NCBI GenBank assembly: GCA_035523995.1
Contig: DATKPQ010000108.1
Location: forward strand, 62,001 to 126,000
From: JASHVB01 sp035523995
Lineage (GTDB): Bacteria; Pseudomonadota; Alphaproteobacteria; Acetobacterales; Acetobacteraceae
Length of the DNA: 64,000 nt
Reading direction: 5' to 3'
In this document: piece by piece, positions 1 through 8,271 of the stretch
Layout: each line of letters starts with the position of its first letter
How positions within the stretch are numbered: the stretch's first letter is position 1
The notes under the pieces: model-generated
The model's database searches: none
What the model saw: the letters and a program-made list of their open reading frames with translations, nothing else
Told to the model about the DNA's origin: nothing
Position numbers and translations under genes: made by a program

Positions 1-1
1 C

Positions 2-289
2 GGCGTGCGCATGGCGGTGCCCGAGCATGAACCGCCGCCGGGAGAAGTGTTCGTGATGGGCGAATGCATCGCGCCCACCGCCGCGCGCGCGGCCGAAGTC
101 GTGCGCACGTGCAAGCAATATCTGCTGCATCATGGCTATCCGGGACGGCTGTCAACCGCGGGCAACCTGGCTTTCCCGTTCACCCCGCCGGAAGTGTCGC
201 TCGGCGCGGCCTATCGGTTCAGCGTGTATCACCTGCTGCACGTCGCGGATCCGGATGCGCTGTTTCCGCTGGAAATAGAGACGGTGTAG
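2..289 (+). CDS. C-terminal end of an AtuA-like (acyclic terpene utilization / DUF1446-type) protein, 5' truncated by the window
   Basis: The reading frame is open from the first base of the window, so only about the last 95 residues are present. The tail pattern (MGEC..., a gap, then GYPGRL, LAFPFTP, and FSVYHLL...DPDALFP close to the C terminus) resembles the end of AtuA-family proteins. That family is named for acyclic terpene utilization, but its biochemical role in other bacteria is poorly defined. The assignment comes from memory of the family's C-terminal pattern and is tentative. The ATG at base 11 is probably internal, because the frame continues upstream without a stop. Confidence 0.45.
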   Translation, partial: GVRMAVPEHEPPPGEVFVMGECIAPTAARAAEVVRTCKQYLLHHGYPGRLSTAGNLAFPFTPPEVSLGAAYRFSVYHLLHVADPDALFPLEIETV

Positions 290-379
290 CGGATCGATGC
301 CTCCGTTCTGTCCGTGCCTGTCGCGACAACCGCCTGCCGGTGTGCAACACTCGGTTCACTCGCCGCGGATGGTTCTGCC

Positions 380-676
380 ATGAAGCTGAAGGACATCGAT
401 CGGGTGAACCACCTGATCGCCGAGCTGGGCGCGGTGAAGGAACTTATCAGTGTCACGCAGCGGTCGGATCCCGCCGACCTGAAACTGTACATCCACGGGC
501 CGAACGAAGTGTCGATCGAGATGTCGGCGGAAGGCGCAGAATCCACGCATTACCGTGGGTTTTCGGCGACGCCGGCGTTTCTTGCCCGGCTCAAGGAGCT
601 GGCACTCGAGGAACTGGCCACACGGCAACGGGCAATTCTCGACGAGTTGGCCGGGCTGGGGGTGGAAGCGGAGTAG
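380..676 (+). CDS. small conserved-looking hypothetical protein (98 aa)
   Basis: This is a 98-residue soluble protein with no signal peptide or membrane segment. The start at 380 was chosen because the sequence becomes protein-like there (MKLKDIDRVNHL, then an acidic helical body). The preceding in-frame stretch reads like intergenic sequence. The N-terminal third and the C-terminal third (LARLKELALEELATRQ) look helical. It lies 90 bases after the AtuA-like gene on the same strand and could be co-transcribed with it. It converges with the livH-like gene at 701. I do not recognise the family, and no function is proposed. Confidence 0.55.
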   Translation: MKLKDIDRVNHLIAELGAVKELISVTQRSDPADLKLYIHGPNEVSIEMSAEGAESTHYRGFSATPAFLARLKELALEELATRQRAILDELAGLGVEAE

Positions 677-700
677 GGTTCAACCACAGACCAGCTGTAT

Positions 701-1570
701 CTACCACGCCCGCGCCCCCATGATCCCCCGCGGCCGCAGCGAGAGCACCAGCAGGATCGCGAGGAACCCCACCACGGTGCGATAATCGGGCGACAGCACC
801 AGCAGCGACAGCTCCTCCGCCACACCGACCGCAAGAGCGCCGACCACCGCGCCCGGGATGCTGCCCAGCCCGCCGACCACGGCAGCGGCGAAGATTGCCA
901 GGATGGCACGGAAGCCGGTCAATGGGTCGATCGAGGTATCAAGCCCGAGCAACATGCCGCCCAGCCCCGCCAGGCCCATGCCGGTAAAATTCACAATGTG
1001 GCCGATGAGGTTGGCGTCGATCCCCTTGATGGCGGCGAGTGTCGGATTGTCGGCCACCGCGCGCATCGCCTTGCCGATGCGGGTGAAGCGCAGGAAGCCG
1101 AACAATGCGGCGACGGCGGCGGCGGAGATCAGCAGGTCCTCAAGTTCTTGCGGGCCGATGTCCAGGCCGGCGACATGCCAGTCGCGCGCGATCGGCAGGT
1201 CGTAGTCGCGCAGGCTGTTGCCGAAGCCGACGCGCACCAGGTTCTCCAACGCGATCATCAGCGCGACGGACGCGATGGTCGCGGTGATCAGGCTGTCCCG
1301 CCGCAACGGCCGGAGCAACAGCGCGTCGCTGGCGAGGCCGAACAATCCGGCGAACAGGAAAGCGGTGATCGCGGACGGCAGCAGCGGCAGGTGCAGCGTG
1401 GTGTTGGCGACATAGCCGGCGAAGGCGCCGATGGTGGCGTGCGACGCCACTGCGAAATTGGGAAACCGCAGCACGGCGTAGATGGCGGTGAGGCCGATGG
1501 CCGGCGCGGTCAGAATGGCACCGGCCATCAGGCCGTTGAGGATCAGTTGCGGGATGGCGGCAGCAGTCAT
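701..1570 (-). CDS. branched-chain amino acid type ABC transporter permease (LivH-like)
   Basis: This 289-residue inner-membrane permease has about eight hydrophobic segments and belongs to the LivH/BPD-transp-2 family. The cytoplasmic loop FTRIGKAMRAVADN (about residues 165-178) is the coupling region typical of LivH. The C-terminal VVGGLGSIPGAVVGA motif is also characteristic. It is the last gene of a minus-strand set (livG-livF-livK-livH). Its LivM partner, normally found next to livH, is not in the window: the next genes downstream are on the opposite strand. LivH needs a second permease, so either LivM is encoded elsewhere or this protein homodimerises. Confidence 0.88.
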   Translation of the reverse strand: MTAAAIPQLILNGLMAGAILTAPAIGLTAIYAVLRFPNFAVASHATIGAFAGYVANTTLHLPLLPSAITAFLFAGLFGLASDALLLRPLRRDSLITATIASVALMIALENLVRVGFGNSLRDYDLPIARDWHVAGLDIGPQELEDLLISAAAVAALFGFLRFTRIGKAMRAVADNPTLAAIKGIDANLIGHIVNFTGMGLAGLGGMLLGLDTSIDPLTGFRAILAIFAAAVVGGLGSIPGAVVGALAVGVAEELSLLVLSPDYRTVVGFLAILLVLSLRPRGIMGARAW

Positions 1571-1589
1571 TTATGTCCCGATTCAATGC

Positions 1590-1750
1590 GCCGGGCAGAA
1601 AGCCGTCTGTTTCTTATGCCGTTGCGAGGAGCGCAGCGACGCAGCAACCTCGCGCCCGCGGACCCTTGTCGTTGCCCGCAACCGCCATTCTTTGCGTACT
1701 CACGACCGGGATTGTTTGGCTGCTTCGCTCCTCGCAATGACATCCGGGGG
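1590..1750. repeat. dispersed palindromic repeat in the livK-livH gap
   Basis: The left part carries the motif TTGCGAGGAGCGCAGCGACG (from about 1624). Its inverted counterpart, ending GCTTCGCTCCTCGCAATGAC, lies at about 1721-1742. Together they form a large imperfect stem in the livK-livH spacer. Related copies sit in other gaps of this window (about 8536, 15640, 25160 and 60387), so this is a REP-like intergenic family. It could attenuate transcription between livK and livH; that role is inferred. Confidence 0.6.
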
Positions 1751-1755
1751 GCGCG

Positions 1756-2964
1756 TTATGCAACTTCGATCAACTTGAAAGCCCCGTTATCGACCCGATT
1801 ATAGCGGAACTCGCAGTCGGTGATGTCGCCGATAGGGGTGAACGTGCAAGGCCCGGATGCGCCGCTGTATTTCACGCTCTTTCCTGCCTTGATCAGCGCC
1901 AGGCCCTCCACCGCGGTATAAACCTTCTGTCCGTCGCTATTGGTAATCTGCCGTACCGTGTCGCGGATGGCCGTGCCCGTCGCCTTGCCCGCCTTGGCAA
2001 TCGTCAGCGACACGATGCTGATCCAATCGGTCGCCTGCGCTTCATACGAATCAGGCGCAGCGATTCCCAGCCGCTTCACGCACGCCGCATAGGCAGGCGA
2101 ATTCAGATCGGCCGAGGGCTGCACCGTGATCACTCCCTGCGTCACCTCATGCGGCAATTGCTGCACGGACTTGCCGGTCAGCGCATAGGACTGGCAGAAT
2201 TTCGTCCCGTCATAGCCGGCACGGTACAGGTCGCGCAGGATCACCGCGACGTCGGGCGCATAGCCGTTCAAATAGAGGAAATCGGGCTTCGCATTCAGCG
2301 CCTCATCCACCTCGGACCGGTAGCTGGTCTTGTCCTTGTCATACACCAGCGAGCCGACGACCTTCACGCCCTTCGGCTCCAGCGTCGCAGTCAGCCAATG
2401 CTGCGTCGGCGCGGCGAACGGGGCCTGGATTGCCATGATGAACACGCGCTTCGCGCCATGACGGATGATGAATTCCGCATGCTTCGTCGCCTGCAACTGA
2501 TTGTTCGGCTGGGTGCGGATCAGATAGCCGTGGTGCGGCAGATGGGTGATCTCGTCGGCGCCCGAGACGGTGGTGAGGAACGTCTTGCTCTCCCAGCACA
2601 CCGGCGCGACAGCCATGGTGACCGCCGACGCCCAGGTACCCATGATCACCGGCACCTTGTCCACGTCGATCAGCTTGTGTGCGGCGCGGACCGCGGCTTC
2701 GGGGTTGGTTTCGGAATCTTCCACCACGAGCCGGATCGGCTTGCCGAGCAATCCGCCGTTGCGGTTGATCTCGTCCGCCACCGCCTGCATCGCCTTCAGC
2801 ATGCGCGGACCATCGAAACTGCCGGCGCCGGTCAGCGGCGTCAGCACGCCGAGATCGGTGGTGGCGCCCTGCGCCTGGGCACCCGCCGGCAACAGGCCGG
2901 CAACTGGTGTGGCAATGCCAGCCGCCGCTGCTCCCAGCAGCGAGCGGCGAGTCAGACGGATCAT
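1756..2964 (-). CDS. periplasmic branched-chain amino acid type substrate-binding protein (LivK-like)
   Basis: This 402-residue protein belongs to the Peripla_BP_6 family of type I periplasmic binding proteins. The N terminus (MIRLTRRSLLGAAAAG, then an Ala-rich segment ending AQAQG) looks like a twin-arginine-type export signal. The mature body begins with LGVLTPLTGAGSFDGP and continues with the typical ligand-lobe stretch DEINRNGGLLGKPIRLVVED. It should capture a small ligand, perhaps an amino acid, amide or aromatic acid, for the adjacent LivGF/LivH components. The ligand cannot be told from sequence. The gene lies 12 bases downstream of livF. Confidence 0.88.
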   Translation of the reverse strand: MIRLTRRSLLGAAAAGIATPVAGLLPAGAQAQGATTDLGVLTPLTGAGSFDGPRMLKAMQAVADEINRNGGLLGKPIRLVVEDSETNPEAAVRAAHKLIDVDKVPVIMGTWASAVTMAVAPVCWESKTFLTTVSGADEITHLPHHGYLIRTQPNNQLQATKHAEFIIRHGAKRVFIMAIQAPFAAPTQHWLTATLEPKGVKVVGSLVYDKDKTSYRSEVDEALNAKPDFLYLNGYAPDVAVILRDLYRAGYDGTKFCQSYALTGKSVQQLPHEVTQGVITVQPSADLNSPAYAACVKRLGIAAPDSYEAQATDWISIVSLTIAKAGKATGTAIRDTVRQITNSDGQKVYTAVEGLALIKAGKSVKYSGASGPCTFTPIGDITDCEFRYNRVDNGAFKLIEVA

Positions 2965-2976
2965 GCGAATCCCCCT

Positions 2977-3702
2977 CTACGCGTGTTCTGCGGGATGGGC
3001 GCCCAGGAAGATCCGCCGGATCTCCGGATCGGCGCGCATCGCCGCAGCGTCACCATCGCGGTTGTTGCGTCCGTCGACAAGGATCGTAGCCCGATGAGCG
3101 ATTTCCAGCGCCTCGGCGGCATTTTGCTCCACTATCGCGATGGCGATGGCCTCGCGGTTGATCGCGCGGATGGTCGCGAACAACTCCTCCGCGGCGATCG
3201 GCGACAAACCCGCCGAGGGTTCGTCCAGCAACAGCAGCGTCGGCTGCACCATCAATGCCATCGCCATGGCCAGCACCTGGCGTTGGCCGCCCGAGAGCGT
3301 GCGCGCGGCGCGATGGCGCTTCTCTGCCAGCATGGGAAAGCGCGTGAAGGCGGCATCGAGCCTTGCGCCGATGCCCGCTGGTTCGATGAAACCACCCATT
3401 TCGAGGTTCTCGCGCACCGAGAGCGTTGGAAAGACGTTTGCCTCCTGCGGCACGAAGGCGACGCCACGGCGCGCGATGTCGCGCGGCGACAGGCCATGGA
3501 TTGCGGCATCGCGCAACCGGATCGTGCCGCGCGCCGGCCGCAGCAGTCCGGCGATCGTCTTCAACAGCGTGGATTTGCCGGCGCCGTTGGGGCCGATGAT
3601 GGCGACGATCTCGCCCTCTGCCACCGTCAGCGACACGCCCTTCAGGATTTCGTCGCCACGGCCATAGCCGGCGACGATGTCGTGCGCAGCCAGCAGACTC
3701 AT
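2977..3702 (-). CDS. ABC transporter ATP-binding protein (LivF-like)
   Basis: This 241-residue ATPase drives branched-chain amino acid type uptake. It has Walker A GPNGAGKST at 37-45, the Q-loop glutamine at 86, the signature LSGGQ at 136-140, Walker B LLLLDEP from 156 and the VEQN switch typical of LivF at about 191-194. The start at 3702 was chosen because MSLLAAHDIVAGYG is the usual LivF N terminus. It also gives an ATGA overlap of four bases with the livG stop, meaning translational coupling. It pairs with the LivG protein at the cytoplasmic face of the permease. Confidence 0.92.
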   Translation of the reverse strand: MSLLAAHDIVAGYGRGDEILKGVSLTVAEGEIVAIIGPNGAGKSTLLKTIAGLLRPARGTIRLRDAAIHGLSPRDIARRGVAFVPQEANVFPTLSVRENLEMGGFIEPAGIGARLDAAFTRFPMLAEKRHRAARTLSGGQRQVLAMAMALMVQPTLLLLDEPSAGLSPIAAEELFATIRAINREAIAIAIVEQNAAEALEIAHRATILVDGRNNRDGDAAAMRADPEIRRIFLGAHPAEHA

Positions 3703-4460
3703 CGCCGGCGGCCCATGTAGGCGCGTTGCACGTCCGGATCGTCGGCGATCTGGGCGAACGTTCCTTCTCGCAAATGACGGCCTTCGGCCATGACGATCAC
3801 CGGGTCGCACAGCGCCGCAATCGTATCCAGGTGATGCTCTATCAGCAGGACGGAGATGCCCTCGTCGCACAAGGACCGCAGGTGCGCGCCGATCTCGCGG
3901 GCGAGCGTTGGATTCACCCCGGCCACCGGCTCGTCCAGCAACAGCAGCGTGGGCGAGGCCATCAGCGCACGGCCGATCTCCAGCAGCTTCTTCTGGCCGC
4001 CGGACAGCTCCGCGGCAGGCTGATGCACCACGCGGGTTAGATTCAAACGTCGCGCCAGGTTCTCGGCGCGGTCACGCAGGGCTTGCTCGCGGCGACGGGC
4101 CGCCGGCGTGCGCAGCAGGGCAGGCAGCACATGCTCGCCTGGCTGATCCTTGCCGTACAGCAGAAGGTTCTCGAACACTGTCAGGCGCGGGAAGCCGCGG
4201 GCGATCTGGAAACTGCGCACCAGGCCGGCGGCGGTGATGCGGTCCGGCCGCCAGCCGGTCACCAACGTGTTGTTGAAGCGGATACTGCCCTCGTCCGGCG
4301 GCACCATTCCGGAAAGACAGTTGAACAACGTGGTCTTGCCGGCGCCGTTCGGACCGATCAGGCCGGTGATGCGTCCGGCCTGCACGTCCAGGTTCACGCC
4401 GCGCAGCGCGTGCACGCCATAATAGCTGCGGGTCAGGCCGCGAATTTCCAGCAAGGGCAT
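3699..4460 (-). CDS. ABC transporter ATP-binding protein (LivG-like)
   Basis: This 253-residue ATPase is the first gene of the minus-strand liv cluster. It has Walker A GPNGAGKTT at 36-44, the Q-loop at 85, LSGGQ at 152-156, Walker B LLLLDEP from 172 and the switch histidine in LLIEHHLD at 206-213. The long helical insert between the Q-loop and the signature is typical of LivG. It overlaps livF by four bases. The region upstream (4461-4559) should hold the cluster promoter, but I could not pick convincing -35 and -10 boxes. Confidence 0.92.
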   Translation of the reverse strand: MPLLEIRGLTRSYYGVHALRGVNLDVQAGRITGLIGPNGAGKTTLFNCLSGMVPPDEGSIRFNNTLVTGWRPDRITAAGLVRSFQIARGFPRLTVFENLLLYGKDQPGEHVLPALLRTPAARRREQALRDRAENLARRLNLTRVVHQPAAELSGGQKKLLEIGRALMASPTLLLLDEPVAGVNPTLAREIGAHLRSLCDEGISVLLIEHHLDTIAALCDPVIVMAEGRHLREGTFAQIADDPDVQRAYMGRRR

Positions 4461-4559
4461 AAGCTGCGTCGTCTCGGCGGTGGCGACGAACGTTATCCTG
4501 GCCTGCGGGATTGTTCTACGCGCGCCGCGTGCCGTCGGACGGCATTGCAGCAGGCGCGA

Positions 4560-4724
4560 TCAGGTCTCGTTCTCCGCGACGTTGTGCCGCTTCAGCAATT
4601 CGGTGCCGCGTGCGAGCAATTCGTAGCCCTGCGCGAGGTTGCGGTAGGCTTCCGCCACTTCAGGGTCTGTCGTGCGCGCTGCGAGGTCGGCGTACTGCCT
4701 CGCGGTCGCCGCATAGTCCGGCAT
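4560..4724 (-). CDS. small helical hypothetical protein (54 aa)
   Basis: This small soluble protein begins MPDYAATARQYADLAARTTDPEV in two segments and ends in a charged tail. It is made of two tetratricopeptide-like helices (ARQYADLAART, then AYRNLAQGYELLARG). The start at 4724 is preferred because a GGAAG ribosome-binding site lies about seven bases upstream. An upstream TTG at 4787 and an ATG at 4742 are also in frame. Similar short YRxLAxGYExLAR-type proteins are frequent in alphaproteobacteria, but I know of no function. It precedes the liv cluster on the same strand. Confidence 0.55.
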   Translation of the reverse strand: MPDYAATARQYADLAARTTDPEVAEAYRNLAQGYELLARGTELLKRHNVAENET

Positions 4725-5137
4725 GGCTTCCGCGTCCCCCATCCGTTGCGGTGCCAGCAATCGCATCAAAAGCCCCAGGTACGACAATCACTTTCTGCGG
4801 AGAGGCCTGAGGTGCAGGCCATTTGGCATTCGCAATGCCGTGAAGCGCGAAGCGGCAGGTTCTTGTTGCAGGTGCGAACACGACAGCATGAAGCTGCATC
4901 AGGGACGGATGCAGCTGCAGCAACCACGCAATGCCGGCATGCGGCGATAAAAAAGGCCCCGGAGCCACATAGCCCGGGGCCGAAGTATCGTCTGGGTTGC
5001 CGGAACCGGGGAGGTTTCCGACAGTGGATAACGTAATACTTCGTGGCCTGTCTTGATTTCACAATCGCACGAACCTGGGTCGATTCATACGATCCCGTGT
5101 CACAACCACGTGAAAGGCGGCGGCGAGTTTGCCTGCG
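4725..5137. other. intergenic region containing the rpmE terminator
   Basis: This stretch has no convincing gene. It contains the terminator described separately and, at about 4990-5020, an imperfect hairpin (CGGAACC facing GGTTTCCG). The space between rpmE and its terminator is about 155 bases. That is long enough for an extended 3' untranslated region or a small RNA, but nothing recognisable was found. Confidence 0.5.
4949..4981 (-). terminator. rho-independent terminator downstream of rpmE
   Basis: Read on the minus strand, a GC-rich stem (GGCCCCGG pairing with CCGGGGCC, arms at 4974-4981 and 4955-4962) is followed directly by six T residues (4954-4949). This is the classic intrinsic terminator layout. 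It would end minus-strand transcription coming from rpmE, and it insulates the small gene at 4560-4724. Confidence 0.85.
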
Positions 5138-5368
5138 TTACCGCTTCAGCCCCAGGCCAGCGAATTTCTTGTTGAACTTCGCCACCTGCCCGCCGGAATC
5201 GATGATGCGGTGCTGGCCGGTCCAGGCCGGATGCGACTTGGGGTCGATGTCCAGCCGCAGCGTGTCGCCCGGCTTGCCGTAGCAGGAGCGGGTCTTGAAC
5301 TGCGATCCGTCCGTCATGACGACGGTGATCTCATGGTAGTCGGGGTGGACGCCCGGCTTCATCGGCAT
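5138..5368 (-). CDS. rpmE: 50S ribosomal protein L31
   Basis: This is a 76-residue ribosomal protein of the large subunit. Recognisable L31 features are MKPGVHPDYHEITVVMTDG near the N terminus, CYGKPGDTLRLDIDP in the middle and SHPAWTG followed by a lysine-rich end. Only one cysteine (in RSCYGK) is present, so it is the zinc-independent (C-minus) form. In such proteins the CxxC zinc site is absent. It is transcribed alone on the minus strand and followed by an intrinsic terminator at 4949-4981. Confidence 0.95.
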   Translation of the reverse strand: MPMKPGVHPDYHEITVVMTDGSQFKTRSCYGKPGDTLRLDIDPKSHPAWTGQHRIIDSGGQVAKFNKKFAGLGLKR

Positions 5369-5448
5369 GGTCCCTTGCTGGCGCTGCCGATCCCGACCGG
5401 CGGCGCAGGGGCGGGCCTATAGCCTTGGCCGAGGCCGGGCGCCAGAGG

Positions 5449-5491
5449 TGTTCAGACCGCCGTGTTCAGACCGCCGTGTTCAGACCGCCGC
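5449..5491. repeat. three tandem copies of a 14-bp unit across the agmatinase stop codon
   Basis: On the plus strand, GTTCAGACCGCCGT is repeated head to tail three times. On the minus strand each unit reads GGCGGTCTGAACAC, so each contains the last codons and TGA stop of the ureohydrolase gene. Copy-number change by slippage would leave the C terminus unchanged. Confidence 0.8.
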
Positions 5492-6460
5492 CTGCCGGGC
5501 CTGCCAGGATTCCGCGAGCAAGCAAAGGATTTCGAACAAGATGGAGGCGCCGTTGAAGGCGGTGAGGGTGCCAATGTCGAAGGGGGGCGAGACCTCCACC
5601 AGGTCGCCGCCCACGAAGTCGATGCCGCGCAGCGCGCGCAGCAGGCGCAGGGCTTCCAGGGCGGTGATGCCGCCGGCTTCCGGGGTGCCGGTGCCGGGTG
5701 CCTGGGACGGGTCCAGGCTGTCGATATCGAAGCTCAGATAGGTGGGGCCGGCGGCGGCGACGCGGCGGGCTTCTTCGGCCGCGTAGTGCCAGCCGCGGTC
5801 GGCGAATTCATCCATCGGCAGCACGCGCATGCCGCTGTCGCGGCTGAAGCCCCACATGTGGGGGTCGTTCACGGTGCCGCGGATGCCGATCTGGATGACG
5901 CGGCGCGGGTCCAGCACGCCTTCCTCCACCGCACGGCGGAACGGTGCGCCGTGGTGGAAGCGCGAGCCCATGTAGTCGTCGCCGGTGTCGCAATGGGCGT
6001 CGATATGCACCATGCCGACCGGGCGGGCACCGCCGACCGCGCGTAGAATGGGGAAGCTGATGGAGTGGTCGCCGCCCACGGACAGCGGCACCACGCCGGC
6101 CCCGACGACGCTGCGGTAGAATGCGGCGATCTCGTCCAGCGCGGTTTCCAGCGAATATGGTTGTTCCAGCCAGCAATCGCCGAGGTCGCGGACGCGCGCC
6201 ATGGCGAAGGGGGCGACGCCGGTGACGCCGTTGATGCGCCGCAACAGGGCGGATTGTTCGCGCACGGCGCGAGGGCCGTGGCGGGCGCCGGAGCGGTTGG
6301 TGACGCCGCCGTCGAACGGAACGCCGATCAGGCCGATATCGGTTTCGGATAGTGCAGCGCTGATCGGTGTGCGGAAGAAGCTGGCGATCCCGGTGTAGCG
6401 GGGACGCGCCTGCGGGTCTGCCATGTCGGCATAGCGGGTGGGTGGTTTGAGCGACTCCAT
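5480..6460 (-). CDS. agmatinase-family ureohydrolase
   Basis: This is a 326-residue binuclear manganese hydrolase of the arginase/agmatinase superfamily. It cleaves a guanidino compound to urea plus an amine. All metal ligands are visible: H132 in SVGGDHS, D154, H156 and D158 in HIDAHCD, and D245 and D247 in SFDIDSLDPSQAPGTG. The length fits agmatinase, guanidinobutyrase or guanidinopropionase, which sequence alone does not separate, so no gene symbol is given. It stands alone between rpmE and the P450 cassette. The stop codon falls inside a 14-bp tandem repeat. Confidence 0.88.
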   Translation of the reverse strand: MESLKPPTRYADMADPQARPRYTGIASFFRTPISAALSETDIGLIGVPFDGGVTNRSGARHGPRAVREQSALLRRINGVTGVAPFAMARVRDLGDCWLEQPYSLETALDEIAAFYRSVVGAGVVPLSVGGDHSISFPILRAVGGARPVGMVHIDAHCDTGDDYMGSRFHHGAPFRRAVEEGVLDPRRVIQIGIRGTVNDPHMWGFSRDSGMRVLPMDEFADRGWHYAAEEARRVAAAGPTYLSFDIDSLDPSQAPGTGTPEAGGITALEALRLLRALRGIDFVGGDLVEVSPPFDIGTLTAFNGASILFEILCLLAESWQARQAAV

Positions 6461-7034
6461 TGCGGGTCCCCCGTTCCGTGGGTAGCCGCTAGTGGTAGGC
6501 GCTTGCGATGGCGAGCCGCAACGATGACGCGATCAATGGCGGGTGTATGTGATGTGGCGACCGATTGGCGCCGCACGTCGCCACGCCCGATCGCCGTGAC
6601 GAGATTGCGCGTGACGTCCGGTCGCCCGCGCTTTTCATAATGCCGCCGCAAGGCGCGTATCTGTTGGACTGCACGCGGCGCGAGAACGGTCAACGGCGGC
6701 GGGGCAGGGTCAGGTTTTGCGTTTGCGTCATCGGCCTTTGTGTGTCGACTCTCCATCCCGACGCGGAACCCAACGAACAAGCGATACGTTCCTAGCTTCC
6801 AGCGGGTGAACCCGCTGAGCCGGCTTCCTGCATTTGACCGTTTCGCCCGCACGGCAGTACCGTCGGCGCACGTGGCTGATACCCAGGCAAGGACGCAGCA
6901 AACCTGCGCGCCGCGAGGCGGGCAGCATGCACGGTTTGTTGCCAGGCCCGCCATCATTCGCCTGGCCTGACGTGCCGTCGCCGGGTTTGCTCCCCCGGCC
7001 AAAAGAATCAACGCCGCACACAGGAGGGAGGACC
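6461..7034. other. intergenic region upstream of the P450 cassette
   Basis: There is no gene I can support in these 570 bases. One minus-strand frame (about 6600-6700) encodes a short helical stretch, VLAPRAVQQIRALRRHY followed by EKRGRPD, that recalls the first helices of RelE/ParE toxins. It does not continue into the rest of that fold in any frame, so it may be a decayed remnant. The promoter for the plus-strand P450 operon is expected near the right end. The P450 gene has a strong site, AGGAGGGAGG, at 7022-7031. Confidence 0.4.
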
Positions 7035-8261
7035 ATGCTCAACGTCGTACCCGTCGAAGACAATCTGTTTTCGCCCGACGTCATCGCCGACCCCTACGCT
7101 TATTACGGCCGGCTGCGCGATACCGACCCGGTGCACTGGAACGAGACCTATGCGCTGTGGTTGATCACCCGCTACGACGACCTGGTCTGGCTCACCCGCA
7201 ACCACGAACTGTTTTCATCTGCGGTATTCAAGAACGACAAGCGGCCGGCCTATCCGGCGATCGATGAGGCGGACAATCCGCTCTACGACTACGTGCGGAG
7301 CTACCAGGGCAACCAGTTCATCCAGCACGACCGCCCAGAGCACTTGGAAATGCGCCGGGTCATGCATGGCTATTTCACGCCGAAGTCGATGGAAGCGTGG
7401 CGACCGTTCGTGCGCGACGCAGTGAAGCAATTGCTCGACGCCGCGGAAGAGAAGGGCGAGATGGACGTGATGCGCGACCTCGCCACGCCGCTGCCGGTGC
7501 TGGTGATCGCGCAGATGATGGGGGTGCCGCCGTCGGAACGCGGCTATGTCCGCCAGCTCGCAGAGAAGCTGCTGTATATCGGCCGCGGCGAGTATGACCG
7601 GATGAAGCCGCTCACCGAAGGCATGCGTGGCATGATCGAGTACGTCTCGCCGATGGTGGACGAACGCATCGTCAATCCGGGCGAGGATTTCATCTCGGTG
7701 CTGGCCGACGGCGAGAAGCGCGGCATCTTCACCCGCCATCAGGTGCTGGTGAACGCCTCGCTGCTGCTGCTGGCGGGGCACGAGACCACGATCAACCTGC
7801 TGTGCAATGGCACGCTGGCGTTCACGCGGCATCCCGACCAGTGGGAACTGCTGAAGCAGGATCCCGCCGGCCGTGCCAAGGCGGCGACCGAGGAATGCCT
7901 GCGCTTCGATTCGCCTGTCATCTCCATCCAGCGCATCGCCACGCAGGATGTCGGGATGCGCGGCAAAGTGCTGCGCCAGGGCGACCGCATCCGCTGGTTC
8001 ATTTCACCGGCCAACCGCGATCCCGATGCGTTCCCCGAGCCCGACACGTTCGACATCTTCCGTCAGCCGAACCAGCATGTCGCGTTCGGCTCCGGCACGC
8101 ATCACTGTCTGGGTGCGACTCTGGCGCGGGTGGAAGGCCAGGAAGTGTTCAAGGCGCTGGCCGAGCGGTTTCCCAATCTGCGCGCGGAGACCGAGGGATT
8201 GGAATACCAGCCCAGTATCACGTTCCGCTCGCTGAAATCGTTGCCCGTTACCTGGAACTAG
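7035..8261 (+). CDS. cytochrome P450 (class I bacterial)
   Basis: This 408-residue soluble haem monooxygenase has the full set of P450 motifs. The oxygen-activating I-helix is AGHETT at 247-252. ExxR is E287-R290. The haem loop FGSGTHHCLG has the thiolate ligand Cys358. The start at 7035 sits behind a very strong AGGAGGGAGG site. A [3Fe-4S] ferredoxin gene begins 10 bases after its stop, which gives it a dedicated electron donor. A ferredoxin reductase is not nearby. Downstream genes encode a lactonase-like and a 6-oxocamphor-hydrolase-like protein. The likely job is hydroxylation of an alicyclic or terpenoid substrate; that substrate is inferred from neighbours only. Confidence 0.95.
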   Translation: MLNVVPVEDNLFSPDVIADPYAYYGRLRDTDPVHWNETYALWLITRYDDLVWLTRNHELFSSAVFKNDKRPAYPAIDEADNPLYDYVRSYQGNQFIQHDRPEHLEMRRVMHGYFTPKSMEAWRPFVRDAVKQLLDAAEEKGEMDVMRDLATPLPVLVIAQMMGVPPSERGYVRQLAEKLLYIGRGEYDRMKPLTEGMRGMIEYVSPMVDERIVNPGEDFISVLADGEKRGIFTRHQVLVNASLLLLAGHETTINLLCNGTLAFTRHPDQWELLKQDPAGRAKAATEECLRFDSPVISIQRIATQDVGMRGKVLRQGDRIRWFISPANRDPDAFPEPDTFDIFRQPNQHVAFGSGTHHCLGATLARVEGQEVFKALAERFPNLRAETEGLEYQPSITFRSLKSLPVTWN

Positions 8262-8271
8262 GAGAACGGAA

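Noticed and set aside
4985..5137. Possible small RNA between rpmE and its terminator
   Set aside because: Only a weak hairpin and no promoter were seen. A longer 3' UTR of rpmE explains it equally well.
6489..6700. Possible RelE/ParE-like toxin on the minus strand
   Set aside because: Only the first helices (VLAPRAVQQIRALRRHY) fit. No frame continues the fold, there is no antitoxin gene, and the composition of the rest is like intergenic DNA.
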